A stretch of 64,000 nt of DNA from Methylococcus capsulatus (GTDB lineage: Bacteria; Pseudomonadota; Gammaproteobacteria; Methylococcales; Methylococcaceae). The notes under the pieces are model-generated. The model was not told the origin of the DNA. It was given only the letters and a program-made list of their open reading frames with translations, and did not search any database. The translations under genes were made by a program, and so were the position numbers. This document shows positions 1 through 7,965 of this stretch, piece by piece; positions within the stretch are counted from its first letter, which is position 1; each line of letters starts with the position of its first letter. Location of the stretch: positions 1,838,001-1,902,000 of the forward strand of contig NZ_CP104311.1 of assembly GCF_036864975.1 (NCBI RefSeq). Direction: 5' to 3'.

Positions 1-1037
1 GAGCTTCGTCCGCATTCCATGCCGCGCAGGCAGCCCGACAGTGCCACCAGCACGCCGAACACCGTGCACTTGAACAGTCCCACGGTGATGTCTCCGAAAT
101 GGACGAATTTCTGCAACTCGTTCAGGAACTCCGCGCGGGAAATGCCGTAAGTGCTGATGCCGACCAGCGCGCCGCCGGCGATGCCCATGATGTCGGCATA
201 GATGCACAGGACCGGCATCATGAGGACAAGGGCTAGTAAGCGCGGCAGCACCAGGAAATCCATCGGGTTGATGCCCATGGTCCTGAGCGCGTCGATTTCT
301 TGGTTGACCTGCATCGTGCCGATCTGAGCGGCGTAGGCGGCGCCGGTGCGTCCGGCCATGATGATGGCCGTCATCATGGCTCCCATCTCGCGCACCATGC
401 CGATGCCGACGGCGCCGGCGATGTAAATCTCGGCGCCGAACATCGACAGCTGATGTGCACCCACAAACGCCAGGATCATGCCCACCAACAAGCTGATGAG
501 CGTCACGATCGGTAGCGCCCGTACCCCGGCCTCCTCTACGAACAGCCAGAAATCGACCCGGCGAAATCGTGCACGCCCGGCGAAGAAACGAAGGAGGCTG
601 AGTGAAGTCTCGCCGATGAAGCCGAGCAGACTGCCGGTCAGGTGCCAGACCGTCAGGGCGCGCAGTCCGACGCTTTCCAGAAATCCGGGATTGGCCTCGG
701 TCCGGCGCGCGTCCTGGCGCTCAGGCACCGCATAAGCCAGTTTCAGCAGCCCCTGCACGCCGGCAGGCAGGCCGTCCAGCACGACGGGGACACCGCTTTT
801 GCGGCAGGCATCGACGATCCGCACCAGGAAGGTGAGGAGAGTGCTGTCCCAAGCCGCCAGGGCGTCGGTCCGGAAGGATACCGTCGCGGATTCGGCAATC
901 CGTTCGATGAGGTCGGCGAGTCCGGCATCGCCGTTCACGATGCCCTCGCGCGTCCAGTTGCCGCCCAGAATGAGGACCAGGACGTCCCCCCGGCTTTCGA
1001 TGCTCAGTTCTCGGCCCGGTTCGGGTTCCTTGGACAT
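1..1037 (-). CDS. MlaE-family ABC transporter permease with N-terminal STAS domain (partial)
   Basis: The minus-strand frame opens at an ATG at 1035-1037 and stays open to the left edge, so the C-terminus is missing. About the first 100 residues form a small soluble STAS-like domain. The rest matches the MlaE/YrbE permease family: hydrophobic helices and the conserved segments GRTGAAYAAQIGTM, INPMDFLVLPR and GISRAEFL. The family forms the membrane channel of ABC systems that move phospholipids or other lipids between inner and outer membrane. A fused STAS domain marks a subfamily distinct from E. coli MlaE, where the STAS protein MlaB is separate. The ATPase and substrate-binding (MCE) partners would be expected to the left, outside the window. 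Family assignment is firm; the substrate is unknown. Confidence 0.9.
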   Translation of the reverse strand, partial: MSKEPEPGRELSIESRGDVLVLILGGNWTREGIVNGDAGLADLIERIAESATVSFRTDALAAWDSTLLTFLVRIVDACRKSGVPVVLDGLPAGVQGLLKLAYAVPERQDARRTEANPGFLESVGLRALTVWHLTGSLLGFIGETSLSLLRFFAGRARFRRVDFWLFVEEAGVRALPIVTLISLLVGMILAFVGAHQLSMFGAEIYIAGAVGIGMVREMGAMMTAIIMAGRTGAAYAAQIGTMQVNQEIDALRTMGINPMDFLVLPRLLALVLMMPVLCIYADIMGIAGGALVGISTYGISRAEFLNELQKFVHFGDITVGLFKCTVFGVLVALSGCLRGMECGRS

Positions 1038-1441
1038 GCAGACAGGTTAAGACGCGGAGCTGACGGGAAGTTGGTCGATTATCGCAATATCGGACGGCGG
1101 TCGCCATGTCGTAGGCGGAAAATGGGCATATCACAAGCCGTTTGTGTGTGCCGCGGTGAGCGTCATGGTCGCCCTCGCGATGCCGATTGCGGTTCGCGTA
1201 CGGCGCATTCCCTCGTGACGAACGGGGCTACGGGAAATCTTGCCCTGGGTTCATTTATTCACCAGAGTCAATCCGATGGTACAAGGTGCCAAATCATCGA
1301 CAACCAAATGTTTTGCAATTGAATGACCTAGCAGTGCGCTCGAGCGGGACAGGCCAAAAGCTTCGCTTTCGTCTTGCCCTTTCGCTTGAACGTCGAGCCG
1401 CTCACCGAGGGAATTGATCCAACGTATGCAATTACGCGCCA

Positions 1442-1890
1442 TTGGTTCTCCCTGCCCGGATCCATACTACGCGCGAAGCGCGCGCCAACCTTTACTGCCT
1501 CATTGCCCAAGCTGCGGAATCTCATCAGCTGATTCATAGTGTCGGAAAACGGACAAGTGCCGTTTTTATATTAACCGAGGATTGGGATCCATTCAGGAAA
1601 CGCGATAGCGACTCCCGATTCCCGGCATGCGCGAATCCATCCAACAGGGCATGGCCGAGCCTCTTGGCAAGAGCGCCGGTTTGAAGAGCAAAACATTTGA
1701 ACTGTTGGCCGCTCTCTTTACCGATTCCGTTTCAGAATCCGCCGCCATATGAGGAGCTTGTGGGCGATTTGGCTGGCGCATACTCAGCCGTATCAATATG
1801 CAGAGTTGCTTGGCTTATGAGAGTCCTTCGCTCTAAGGATCGGGTAGTTCGTGTGCTCCGTATGTGGATGCACTACGGGCAAAAGCGGTC
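1442..1890 (+). pseudogene. Decayed YefM-YoeB (Phd/Txe) toxin-antitoxin locus
   Basis: Translated pieces in different plus frames line up with both halves of a YefM-YoeB module. From 1457 the frame reads TREARANL, then SAVFILTEDWD, as in Phd/YefM antitoxins. One frame over, around 1615-1660, it reads IPGMRESIQQGMAEP, the usual antitoxin C-terminus. Then comes GLKSKTFELLA and, near 1735-1775, NPPPYEELVGDLAGAYS. A short shifted stretch reads RINMQSCLAYE, followed by VLRSKDRVVRVLRMWMHY, the core and C-terminus of YoeB/Txe toxins. The antitoxin end and toxin start appear fused by a deletion, and there are at least three frame changes, so neither protein can be made. Family memory supports the match; no alignment was run. 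Confidence 0.72.
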
Positions 1891-1946
1891 CAGCCCTTCG
1901 TTGCAGGGGACACGCCCCTGACTCTGCCGTAAAACCATGAGCCGGA

Positions 1947-1976
1947 GTAAATCCCCCGCATCGTCGGGGGATTTAC
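1947..1976 (-). terminator. Strong hairpin downstream of the cytochrome c gene
   Basis: A perfect 12-bp stem (1947-1958 with 1965-1976) closes a 6-base loop. It lies 58 bases beyond the stop of the minus-strand cytochrome gene. On the minus strand only short T runs follow, so it may be a weak intrinsic terminator or an mRNA-stabilising hairpin. Confidence 0.6.
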
Positions 1977-2033
1977 CGGGTTTGACTCGTTGTCCACCTT
2001 GAAAGATACGGGTTTTCTTCGAGCCGGTTAACC

Positions 2034-2351
2034 CTATTTCAGGCTCAGAATCCACTGCACCAGTTGTTTCGCCTCCGCTTCGCTGACCTGAGGGTTGGGG
2101 GGCATCGCCATGGTGCCCCACACGCCGGAGCCTCCCTTCATCACTTTCTCGGCGAGCTTGACATCGGCGCCTTGCTGGCCGGCGTATTTCTGGGCGACGT
2201 CCTTGAATGCCGGCCCCATGATTTTTTTGTCCACCGAATGGCACATGACGCAGTTTTTGGCTTTGGCGAGTTCCTCGCTGGCCTGCGCGTAGCCGCAGAG
2301 CATGGTGCCAAGGGCCGCATACAGGGCCAGGCTCTTCGTTCTTCTAAGCAT
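2034..2351 (-). CDS. Class I cytochrome c, c551/c8 type
   Basis: Small periplasmic monoheme electron carrier of 105 residues. A signal peptide (MLRRTKSLALYAALG...AQA) is followed by SEELAKAKNCVMCHSVDKK. CxxCH binds heme, and the Met in MAMPPNPQVS is the expected sixth ligand. The stretch GPAFKDVAQKYAGQQGADVKLA and the GxxGVWG loop are typical of the Pseudomonas c551 (cytochrome c8) family. The ATG at 2351 is chosen over an upstream in-frame start because it has a strong GGAGGAGA site just before it and yields a clean signal peptide. Members of this family deliver electrons to terminal oxidases or nitrogen-oxide reductases, which fits the cluster a few kilobases away. The actual partner cannot be read from sequence. 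Confidence 0.9.
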   Translation of the reverse strand: MLRRTKSLALYAALGTMLCGYAQASEELAKAKNCVMCHSVDKKIMGPAFKDVAQKYAGQQGADVKLAEKVMKGGSGVWGTMAMPPNPQVSEAEAKQLVQWILSLK

Positions 2352-2558
2352 GTTTGTTCTCCTCCACTTGGATGATGGTGAACTGCGGCGCTCGTCCCGC
2401 ACGGTGTGGTGTCTGGGCGGGTACGCCGAGCGGATGATGGCATGGCCGAGTCGATCTCAACAAGAATCCGTATCCTGGAAGTTTTGAAGAGGTGCCAGTT
2501 CGCTGCTATACATTAAGGGGTGCCGAATCTCGTCCAGACTACAACAGGACCGCTGGAA

Positions 2559-3845
2559 ATGACTTTGCCACGATTCACGACGGCCGCCGTGTTGCTCCCG
2601 CTGCTTGCCGGTTGTGCCGAAGCGCCGTTTCGGCTGGCTATATTGGAAAATGCGAGTGAAACCGGGGAGACGGATGCCGCCGACGACCGGATTCCGCGCC
2701 TGAATTCCTCCGCCGACGGGGACTTGATCGAAACCCTGCTGGCGGATTATTTCAGGTCGCTGGAGTTCCGCGCCGTTCCGGTGCAGACGGCGATGGCACC
2801 TGAGCACGAGGCCCCCACCCCGGCCCGGCGCTTATCGGGCCGGGGAATCCGGGTGATTCCGGTGGGTCCGCCCAAGCACCACAAGAACGGTTTGTGGCAT
2901 TACCTGCGGGAGCGGCTGGAATTGACCCGCTGGAACCATCCATCGGTAGAGGCGGAAGTGGCGGGTTTCCGGGCCCGGCCGGCGCGGGTTCGCGGTCTGG
3001 CCAAACGGGCCGAGCCGTTTCTGCATTATTTGGTCGGCGAGATCGAGCGCCGGGGCCTGCCGCTGGATCTGGTGCTGGTGCCGATGGTAGAGAGCGCCTG
3101 CGACCCGAGCGCGCTTTCGGCGAAAACGGCCGCCGGTCTTTGGCAGTTGATTCCCGCCACAGGGCAGCGCTTTGGCGTGGAGATGGCGGCGGACTACGAT
3201 GGCCGCTATGACATTCATGCTTCCACCGGTGCCGCCCTGACCTATCTGCAGCACCTGCACAACCGGTTCCAGGGCGACTGGCTACTGGTCCTGGCCGCTT
3301 ACAACGCCGGGGAGGGGGCAGTCCAGCAGGCGATCGCGGACAACCGGGCGGCGGGCCGTGGTACCGATTTCTGGAGTCTGCCGCTGCCGCCCGAGACCCG
3401 TGGTTACGTGCCGAAAATACTTGCTCTCTCACGCATCCTCGCAGGTCCCGACCGCTATGGACTCGAGCTCGAACCGGTGCCGGGCACACCGGCCCTGGCA
3501 CGGGTGGAGATCGATGCCGGTATCCGTCCCGCCGATGTCGCCAGCGCCGCCGGTCTGCCCGAGCCCATGTTCAAACTGCTGAATCCGGCGCTGAAATCCA
3601 TCCATGCCGCGCCGCAGCGCAAATACGGCCTGATGCTGCCGCTGAAAAACGCACAGGCCATGACATCGAGCCTCGAGGGGGCGGAACTGGTGTCGGTCAA
3701 GACCATCGTGGTGAAGAAAGGGGAAACGCTCGCCGCCATCGCCAAACGCCATGGGGTTTCCGAAACGGCCCTGGCCGGCTGGAATGGCTTGGCGCCTAAC
3801 AGTCGCCTCAAACCCGGCCAGGAACTGCTGATCTATCCGGCTTGA
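2559..3845 (+). CDS. mltD: MltD-like membrane-bound lytic transglycosylase with LysM
   Basis: Lipoprotein of 428 residues that cleaves peptidoglycan glycan strands to leave 1,6-anhydromuramic acid ends. The ATG at 2559 gives a lipoprotein signal with lipobox LLAGC; an in-frame GTG 39 bases upstream would bury it. The SLT domain holds the catalytic Glu in VPMVESACDPSALS, then AAGLWQLIPATGQRFG and the VLAAYNAGEG motif. One C-terminal LysM repeat (TIVVKKGETLAAIAKRHGVS to GQELLIYP) binds peptidoglycan. E. coli MltD has two LysM repeats, so this is a shorter relative. It stands alone on the plus strand, divergent from the cytochrome c gene. Confidence 0.9.
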   Translation: MTLPRFTTAAVLLPLLAGCAEAPFRLAILENASETGETDAADDRIPRLNSSADGDLIETLLADYFRSLEFRAVPVQTAMAPEHEAPTPARRLSGRGIRVIPVGPPKHHKNGLWHYLRERLELTRWNHPSVEAEVAGFRARPARVRGLAKRAEPFLHYLVGEIERRGLPLDLVLVPMVESACDPSALSAKTAAGLWQLIPATGQRFGVEMAADYDGRYDIHASTGAALTYLQHLHNRFQGDWLLVLAAYNAGEGAVQQAIADNRAAGRGTDFWSLPLPPETRGYVPKILALSRILAGPDRYGLELEPVPGTPALARVEIDAGIRPADVASAAGLPEPMFKLLNPALKSIHAAPQRKYGLMLPLKNAQAMTSSLEGAELVSVKTIVVKKGETLAAIAKRHGVSETALAGWNGLAPNSRLKPGQELLIYPA

Positions 3846-3890
3846 GGGAAGCGGATCGCGGATTTCGCCGCCATTCCGAGCCGGAACGGC

Positions 3891-3924
3891 TTGACAGACG
3901 TAAGATGCGCTTGTAATACATATT
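3891..3924 (+). promoter_or_regulatory. Sigma70 promoter overlapped by NsrR-like operator, head of the nor cluster
   Basis: TTGACA (3891-3896) and TAATAC (3914-3919) are separated by 17 bases, a near-ideal sigma70 promoter. Lying over the spacer and the -10 is an imperfect dyad at 3902-3924 with left half AAGATGCGCTT and right half TAATACATATT. It agrees at 17 of 23 positions with the E. coli NsrR consensus as remembered. NsrR is an NO-sensing Fe-S repressor, and a site covering the -10 would block transcription until NO appears. No nsrR gene is in the window. The promoter is well supported; the operator is a candidate. Confidence 0.65.
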
Positions 3925-4008
3925 ACTGACGCGGGAGTTTTTGAGTTCTCGCCACTGCCCTACGGGGTAGCCGGGTTCGTCGGCTTAGATAGAGCCTTAG
4001 GGATCTCG

Positions 4009-4647
4009 ATGCAAATCAAACGCTTGAAGTTTCCCCATTGGTGGCGCCCCGAGCCCTTGCCGACCAGCTTGGCGGAGCAATGCCGGCCCGCCTTGGCGGC
4101 CGGCCATCTGATTTCCGGTCTGATCGGCATCCTGTGTGCCCGCCGGATGCCGGATAGCTGGCCGGCGGCGACAGCCGTGGTGGGATTGGTCATCTTCGCC
4201 ATACAACTTGCGCGCTGTCTGCATCCGCCGGCTGGTGCCTCGGCCCTGATGTCAGTGCTCGGGGATGCCGGCATCCGGGCCATGCCGGTGGTGGACGGGG
4301 GACGGCACGTCATCGGCATCGTCACGCTCAAGCACTTCTTCCGTCACTTCCGCATCGACAGCCTCAACGCCTGGCTGAAGTCCCTTCTGCTTCCCCGGCT
4401 TCGGTCGACCTCGACGAAGCCGGCGGTCGTCGCGCAGATCATGACCACTCCCGCCATCACTACCCAGCAGCACGTGCACATCGCTGAACTGGCCCGGCTG
4501 CTCAGCGAACATGGCATACATCAGGCAGCCATCGTCCGCGAGCGCCGCAAGCTGGTCGGGCTGGTGACGCAAACCGATTTGATCGCCACCCTGTATCGTA
4601 GTCTTCTACCCCGACTGGCTCAGCCGGCGATGGCGGTGGCTTTGTGA
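4009..4647 (+). CDS. Shortened HPP-family membrane protein with CBS segments
   Basis: A 212-residue protein related to HPP-CBS proteins. The family signature is visible as LARCLHPPAGASAL, preceded by two hydrophobic segments (GHLISGLIGILCA and AAATAVVGLVIFAI-like). C-terminal sequence (VVAQIMTTPAITTQQHVHIA to LVGLVTQTDLIATL) is a CBS domain, with a partial CBS unit (MPVVDGGRHVIGIVTLKHFF) before it. Complete relatives are about 350-390 residues. Here the first membrane helices, the helices after the HPP motif and most of CBS1 seem to be missing, as if removed by in-frame deletions. The reading frame is intact. It is the first gene behind the NsrR-like promoter and overlaps the next gene by 4 bases. 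Whether it still functions is unclear. Confidence 0.65.
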   Translation: MQIKRLKFPHWWRPEPLPTSLAEQCRPALAAGHLISGLIGILCARRMPDSWPAATAVVGLVIFAIQLARCLHPPAGASALMSVLGDAGIRAMPVVDGGRHVIGIVTLKHFFRHFRIDSLNAWLKSLLLPRLRSTSTKPAVVAQIMTTPAITTQQHVHIAELARLLSEHGIHQAAIVRERRKLVGLVTQTDLIATLYRSLLPRLAQPAMAVAL

Positions 4648-4970
4648 TCGAACCCGTCGCTCCGGAGGATTTCCCGCGGGTGTTCGCGGCCGCCGCGGCG
4701 ACCGTCTTGGGAGGGGCCGGATACGCGGGACTGTTTGCCTGGGCGCGTTTGAGAAACCGGCGGCTGTGGCTGGTCGGGGCCTACATGTGTTATACGGCAT
4801 CGGCCGCTGCCATGCTGCTGCTGGCCCGGATCGCCCACCTCAACGGCGCGTGGCAGGGAGTGGTGGTTCTGATGCTGGTCGGTTACTTGCTGGCTCCTCA
4901 CGGTATCTGGCATTTGTGCGCCGCCAGCCATCGTCTCGAAAGAAGTTCCCGGGCCCCGCCAGGGGATTGA
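4644..4970 (+). CDS. Small membrane protein of the NO reductase cluster
   Basis: A 108-residue protein starting at a GTG whose bases overlap the stop of the HPP-like gene, so the two are translationally coupled. Three or more hydrophobic segments are visible: VFAAAAATVLGGAGYAGLFA, LWLVGAYMCYTASAAAMLLL and WQGVVVLMLVGYLLA. Basic residues between them suggest an integral inner-membrane protein. It ends 61 bases before norC on the same strand. I do not recognise a named family. Position suggests an accessory or assembly role for the NO reductase, but that is inference from neighbourhood only. Confidence 0.7.
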   Translation: MIEPVAPEDFPRVFAAAAATVLGGAGYAGLFAWARLRNRRLWLVGAYMCYTASAAAMLLLARIAHLNGAWQGVVVLMLVGYLLAPHGIWHLCAASHRLERSSRAPPGD

Positions 4971-5031
4971 TCCTCATCGTCGAAGATCGTGCCGGTTTTG
5001 ACAACGAGAACAACCGCAAGGGGGAGTTGGC

Positions 5032-5634
5032 ATGAGTACCACACCGCCCGTCTGGGCTTCTGAGAGCTTTTGGAAAAAGGTCGCGATCTGGGTCACGGCC
5101 GGTTCGTTCATCATCCTCATCATCCTGACTTTCGATACGCTGTCGAAGACGGCGGTCGGCGGCAGCCGCGTGCAGGCCTACAGCGTGATCAACAAGGCCA
5201 TCGACTACCGCTTCGATTACACCCTGAACCGCTACCGCCCGGTATTCGGCGGCGACGAACCGCTGTTCGGCCGGTCGCTGAGCGAGGATGAAGCGGCGGC
5301 CTTGGTTACTCAGGGCAAGAAGACAGTGCAAGCCAAGAACTGTATGAACTGTCACACCCTTCTCGGCAATGGTGCTTATTATGCTCCCGATCTCACAAAG
5401 GCATGGCTCGATCCCAATTGGGGCAGCGTCGAGGAGCGCGAAGCCAGGATGCTGGCATTTTTGCTGGACCCGGAAAAAAACGCCGTGACTTTCAGCTCAG
5501 GGCGCAAGATGCCAAGACTCGGAATCACGGACGCCGAAGCGCGCGCCATCGTCGCCTTCCTGAAATGGATGTCGGCCATCGACACCAACGGCTTTCCCAC
5601 CAACTTCAAGACCATTGGTCACCAGGAGGATTGA
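5032..5634 (+). CDS. norC: Nitric oxide reductase subunit C (cytochrome c)
   Basis: NorC is the membrane-anchored monoheme cytochrome that passes electrons to NorB for reduction of two NO to N2O. The 200-residue product has an uncleaved N-terminal anchor (roughly residues 17-36, IWVTAGSFIILIILTFD). The heme motif is C104-M-N-C107-H108 in the NorC-typical context AKNCMNCHTLLGNGAYYAPDL. Downstream, GRKMPRLGITDAEARAIVAFL carries the likely axial Met. Length and order match cNOR subunits. The start ATG follows a GGGGGAG site. norB starts three bases after its stop, so the two are coupled, and both likely respond to the NO-type promoter at 3891. Confidence 0.96.
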   Translation: MSTTPPVWASESFWKKVAIWVTAGSFIILIILTFDTLSKTAVGGSRVQAYSVINKAIDYRFDYTLNRYRPVFGGDEPLFGRSLSEDEAAALVTQGKKTVQAKNCMNCHTLLGNGAYYAPDLTKAWLDPNWGSVEEREARMLAFLLDPEKNAVTFSSGRKMPRLGITDAEARAIVAFLKWMSAIDTNGFPTNFKTIGHQED

Positions 5635-5636
5635 GC

Positions 5637-7082
5637 ATGCGCACCGGAATCATCGATAGCGCCAACCTGAACGGGGGGCAGCAGCTGGCGGTGAAGTATT
5701 TCAGCGTCGCGCTCGTGCTGTTCCTGGCTCAGATGCTGTTCGGTCTGCTGGCCGCGATCCAGTTCGTTCAGCCGGATTTTCTCTACAACGTGCTCGATTT
5801 CAACGTTAACCGTATGGTGCACATCAATGCCATGGTGGTATGGATGCTGTATGGTTTCGTCGGCGCAGTGTACTGGCTGCTGGAGGAGGAGAGCGGCACT
5901 CGCGTCGTCGGGCTGGCGGTGGGCAACCTGGCGTTCTGGGTACTGACCGTGGCGGTTGCCGTCGTGGTGGTGGTCTACCTGCTGGTTCAGACCGGTCCCG
6001 GCAACGACCTCACCCGCTGGTTCGTGAACGAAGGCCGCGAATACCTCGAAGCCCCGCGCTGGGCCGACCTCGGCATCGTCGCCGTGTTGGGCGTGTTTTT
6101 CTACAACGTCGCTGCCACTTTCTCGAAGGGCCGCTGGTCCGGCATCGCCGGCGTGCTGACCTTGGATCTGGTGGCTTTGGCCGGGCTCTATTGCGCCGGC
6201 ATGTTCTATCTGACCAACATCACGGCGGACCAGTACTGGTGGTGGTGGGTCATCCACCTGTGGGTGGAGGCGACCTGGGAGGTCCTGGTCGGTTGCATCA
6301 TGGCCTGGGGTCTGATGCATGTGCTGGGCGTGCGGCGGCGGATCGTGGAAACCTGGTTGTACATCGAGGTGGCGCTGATGTTCGGGTCGGGCATACTCGG
6401 CCTTGGCCATCATTATTTCTGGATCGGCACCCCGGATTACTGGTTCTCGATCGGGGGGTTCTTCTCGGCGCTGGAGCCGATTCCTCTGGTCGCCATGGTG
6501 GTGCATTCGGTCTACGATGCCGGCGTCCACAAGCTCAGAAACGGCAACCATCCGGCGCTGGCCTGGATCATCGCCCACACTTTCGGCAATTTTCTCGGTG
6601 CAGGCGTTTGGGGCTTCATGCATACCCTGCCGCAGATCAATTTGTATACCCACGGCACCCAATGGACGGCATCGCACGGCCACCTGGCCTTCTTCGGCGC
6701 CTATGCCACCATCAACATCGCATTCTTCTACATCGCCATGCAAACTTGGCGGGGCAATATCTGGCTGGGCAGCGGCCTCGCCGGAGACGGCTGGAAGTGG
6801 AAAGGGGCGCTCGCCCTGCTCAATCTCGGCGTGATCGGAATGACCGTGGCGCTGTTGATCGCCGGCTACGAGCAGTCATTCATCGAACGGGCGGTGGAGG
6901 GTTCGACCTGGGGAGGCTATTTCGCCGCTCAAATGCATCCCTGGTTCCAGCAGGCCATGGCCTGGCGCCTGGTGTTCGGTGCGGTAACGCTGGCGGGTGT
7001 CGTGCTGCTGGTGTGGGATCTCCTCACCATCGGCGTGGGTGAGACGCGCCGGGCGCCGCAGTTCGCGGCCGAAGCCGGCTAG
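5637..7082 (+). CDS. norB: Nitric oxide reductase subunit B, catalytic (cNOR)
   Basis: Integral membrane catalytic subunit, 481 residues, of the heme-copper oxidase superfamily. It contains heme b, heme b3 and a non-heme iron and makes N2O from NO. The start is the ATG two bases after the norC stop; the frame is open further upstream, but that part overlaps norC and is not coding. About twelve hydrophobic helices are visible. Conserved stretches include MVHINAMVVWMLYGFVGAVY, the HLWVEATWEVLVGC region with the Glu that ligates FeB, GLGHHYFWIG with the metal-binding His pair, and TASHGHLAFFGAYATINIAF with heme-ligand His residues. It is a short cNOR type (needs NorC), not the fused quinol-dependent form. 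No norQ or norD activator genes are adjacent. Confidence 0.96.
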   Translation: MRTGIIDSANLNGGQQLAVKYFSVALVLFLAQMLFGLLAAIQFVQPDFLYNVLDFNVNRMVHINAMVVWMLYGFVGAVYWLLEEESGTRVVGLAVGNLAFWVLTVAVAVVVVVYLLVQTGPGNDLTRWFVNEGREYLEAPRWADLGIVAVLGVFFYNVAATFSKGRWSGIAGVLTLDLVALAGLYCAGMFYLTNITADQYWWWWVIHLWVEATWEVLVGCIMAWGLMHVLGVRRRIVETWLYIEVALMFGSGILGLGHHYFWIGTPDYWFSIGGFFSALEPIPLVAMVVHSVYDAGVHKLRNGNHPALAWIIAHTFGNFLGAGVWGFMHTLPQINLYTHGTQWTASHGHLAFFGAYATINIAFFYIAMQTWRGNIWLGSGLAGDGWKWKGALALLNLGVIGMTVALLIAGYEQSFIERAVEGSTWGGYFAAQMHPWFQQAMAWRLVFGAVTLAGVVLLVWDLLTIGVGETRRAPQFAAEAG

Positions 7083-7144
7083 CGCCCGGAAACCCTGGGA
7101 GGTGGATGTTGCGAGGGCGGTTTTTCAACGGTTTGGGAGGCATT

Positions 7145-7285
7145 ATGTCAGTTGAACACGATTCCGTACACGAAGATGCGCCACGGGGCACGTGGGTCTT
7201 GCTTTGTCTGGTGGCGATGGGGATGGCCGCGGCCTGGTTGTTCCTCTATTTCGGGGTGTTCCTGCCCCGTGGCCAAGTGGGTTAG
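7145..7285 (+). CDS. Small single-helix subunit of the B-type oxidase
   Basis: A 46-residue protein. A GGGAGG site sits just before the ATG, and one strong hydrophobic helix (WVLLCLVAMGMAAAWLFLYF) lies between acidic/basic ends (MSVEHDSVHEDAPRGT and PRGQVG). It lies immediately upstream of oxidase subunits II and I on the same strand. Short one-helix proteins of this shape are known as subunit IIa in B-family (ba3-like) heme-copper oxidases, where they pack against subunits I and II. The identification rests on size, topology and position. Confidence 0.75.
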   Translation: MSVEHDSVHEDAPRGTWVLLCLVAMGMAAAWLFLYFGVFLPRGQVG

Positions 7286-7304
7286 CCATCTCAAGAGCGA
7301 CCGG

Positions 7305-7328
7305 CTGCGGGGCGCTTTGTCCCCGCAG
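7305..7328 (+). other. Intercistronic hairpin before oxidase subunit II
   Basis: A perfect 8-bp GC-rich stem (CTGCGGGG at 7305-7312 with CCCCGCAG at 7321-7328) encloses an 8-base loop, between the small subunit stop and the subunit II start. No T run follows, so it is more likely an RNA processing or stability element than a terminator. Confidence 0.5.
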
Positions 7329-7440
7329 TGCGAAACCGGCGCGTCAACGAAAATAAGGGGAAAAGGTTATGCAAATCCGTTTTCCAGACAAAAAATGGTT
7401 CCACGAAAAAACCGTGGGCCTGTGTGGAGGGATGTCCCGG

Positions 7441-7965
7441 ATGGAAATCAATGAACTCGAAAGGAAATGGTTGTTCGTCTCTCTCGCCATGATCGGTATG
7501 TTCGTCGGCGCGATCGTCGTCACCGCGATCGGAAAGGGTATTCATCCGCCCAGCCATGTCGAGACCATTGATTCCGCCAGCCTGCATCTGAGTCAGGAGT
7601 TTGCCGAGGACAAGCTGGGTGTCCAGCCCGAGCCGCTTGCCGACGGTTCCCTTCAGGTCCGGCTGGTGGCCGGCCGCTACGGCTTCTATCCCCGTGAGAT
7701 CGAGGTACCGGCCGGGCGTCGGATCGTTTTCCGCATGGCCAGCATGGATGTGCTGCACGGCGCCCACATTCCCATGACCAACATGAGCACCATGATCGTG
7801 CCGGGTTACGTCTCCGAGGTGGTCAGCGTTTTCCCCAAGCCGGGGGAATACCCCATGCTCTGCAACGAATACTGCGGCCTGGGCCATGACCACATGTGGA
7901 GCAAGGTGACCGTCGTCGCCCAGGAGAACTGGCGTGAGCCCGCGACCGGAGGAAAGCAGCCATGA
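7441..7965 (+). CDS. Cytochrome c oxidase subunit II, CuA-containing, ba3-like
   Basis: A 174-residue protein with one N-terminal membrane anchor (WLFVSLAMIGMFVGAIVVTAI) and a periplasmic cupredoxin domain. The CuA motif CNEYCGLGHDHM supplies the two Cys, a His and the Met; the fifth ligand His is in VLHGAHIPM. A single anchor, short length and no heme domain fit the B-family subunit II. It takes electrons from cytochrome c and passes them to subunit I. The ATG at 7441 is chosen because GGAGGG ends 9 bases before it. In-frame ATGs at 7432 (too close to that site) and 7369 (preceded by AAGGGGAAAAGG) are alternatives. Its stop overlaps the subunit I start (ATGA). Confidence 0.93.
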   Translation: MEINELERKWLFVSLAMIGMFVGAIVVTAIGKGIHPPSHVETIDSASLHLSQEFAEDKLGVQPEPLADGSLQVRLVAGRYGFYPREIEVPAGRRIVFRMASMDVLHGAHIPMTNMSTMIVPGYVSEVVSVFPKPGEYPMLCNEYCGLGHDHMWSKVTVVAQENWREPATGGKQP

